Positions 63,569-64,000 of a DNA stretch of 64,000 nucleotides are shown here, in pieces. The stretch is from NCBI RefSeq assembly GCF_002078015.1, contig NZ_LWBP01000208.1, positions 1-64,000 of the forward strand. Direction: 5' to 3'. The stretch's first letter is position 1, and every line of letters begins with the position of its first letter. This DNA comes from Niastella populi. GTDB lineage: Bacteria > Bacteroidota > Bacteroidia > Chitinophagales > Chitinophagaceae. Below the pieces are notes generated by a model. That model searched no databases. It saw only the letters and a program-made list of their open reading frames with translations, and was not told the DNA's origin. The position numbers and the translations under genes were made by a program.

Positions 63569-64000
63569 TTAGCCTCTAATGATTAACTTTTTTCCTTCAA
63601 TTTTATAATTAACATCCAGCACATTCAACAATTTCAACACTTCGGACAGGTTTGCATTTCTATATATTTTACCGCTGATCTCTTCGTCGCTTATATTTCC
63701 TTCATACACTACATCCACATCATACCAGCGGGCTATTTGCCGCATAATGGTTTTCAGGTTCTCATTTTTAAAATAGAACAGTCCATTCTTCCACGCTACT
63801 TCCTTCGTAATATTTACACCTTTATTTACTTTGATATTATCTGCCACCACCTGCGCCTGCTCTCCCGGTTTTATCATCACCTGGCTTCCTCCCCTTTTTA
63901 CCTTCACCGCTCCTTTCAGCAACGTGGTTTTCACTGAACCCTCATCGCTATACGAATTAATATTGAACACGGTTCCCACTACCTGCACTTCAGTGCCATT
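63569..64000 (-). CDS. FecR-family anti-sigma factor, 3' part
   Basis: The frame is open to the window edge (reads NGTEVQVVGTVFNINSY), so the start is outside; the GTG at 63988 is internal. Visible are the end of the FecR domain (VVGTVFNINSYSDEGSVKTT, GAVKVKRGG, KPGEQAQVV) and the C-terminal DUF4974 domain (FKNENLKTIMRQIARWYDVD to VNYKIEGKKLIIRG). The membrane helix and N-terminal segment are beyond the window. It is expected to control the adjacent ECF sigma. Confidence 0.9.
   Translation of the reverse strand, partial: NGTEVQVVGTVFNINSYSDEGSVKTTLLKGAVKVKRGGSQVMIKPGEQAQVVADNIKVNKGVNITKEVAWKNGLFYFKNENLKTIMRQIARWYDVDVVYEGNISDEEISGKIYRNANLSEVLKLLNVLDVNYKIEGKKLIIRG

Overview
The window looks like chromosome of a Bacteroidota bacterium, most likely Chitinophagaceae (Niastella/Chitinophaga-like). 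The reasons are four SusC/SusD outer-membrane import pairs plus one orphan SusD, two ECF sigma/FecR anti-sigma sets, many lipoproteins, Bacteroidota-type families (DUF4142, PepSY-like, DUF5007-like, MauE, TlpA) and a few matches to the TAnnTTTG -7 promoter element. I saw no rRNA, tRNA, CRISPR array or intact insertion sequence.

Layout. 1-3400 is an AT-rich accessory patch: the end of a nuclease-like gene, an orphan DUF433 antitoxin-like gene, a Fic gene with an overlapping small upstream gene, and wreckage that includes an AAA-ATPase pseudogene with several frameshifts. 3526-10014 is a minus-strand SusC-SusD-fasciclin-DUF5007-like operon. 10402-18826 holds a TonB plug-only protein, an M1 aminopeptidase, a LOG-type phosphoribohydrolase, a PQQ-type sugar dehydrogenase lipoprotein, a PepSY-like protein, an exported acetolactate decarboxylase and a small outer-membrane barrel. 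19064-21871 holds a ketoacyl synthase III fused to a haem-oxygenase-like domain, followed by an unknown gene. 22018-30730 is mixed housekeeping and accessory: an acetyltransferase, a serine hydrolase, a receiver protein, an orphan SusD, a frameshifted ywbE-like gene, an SDR lacking its catalytic Tyr/Lys, GNAT, DUF4142, an EamA transporter and an AhpD-like protein.

30858-40271 is a complete pectin-type utilisation locus read leftwards: ECF sigma, FecR, SusC, SusD, a GH28 polygalacturonase-like enzyme and an erythromycin-esterase-family protein. 40662-50065 carries an OmpA/PD40 protein, a DUF1624 membrane protein, a DUF1801 protein, a third SusC/SusD pair and a lone receiver protein. 50250-54223 has two paralogous HTH/S24 repressors, a small divergent DNA-binding protein, an AraC-type protein and long gene-poor AT-rich stretches with palindromes.

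54282-64000 is the most suggestive region. Two homologous small secreted proteins, each with an RSTNP motif and a CX7C cysteine pair, flank a MauE-type redox membrane protein. They converge on a SusC(STN)-SusD-TlpA operon that lies below another small secreted protein, an ECF sigma gene and a partial FecR gene. I read this as a possible redox-linked secreted-peptide and TonB-dependent transport system, which is inference.

Several intergenic regions hold self-complementary arrays of short repeated words (30731, 38341, 40590, 42291 and 53461). Each uses a different word, and none matches a standard mobile element that I recognise.
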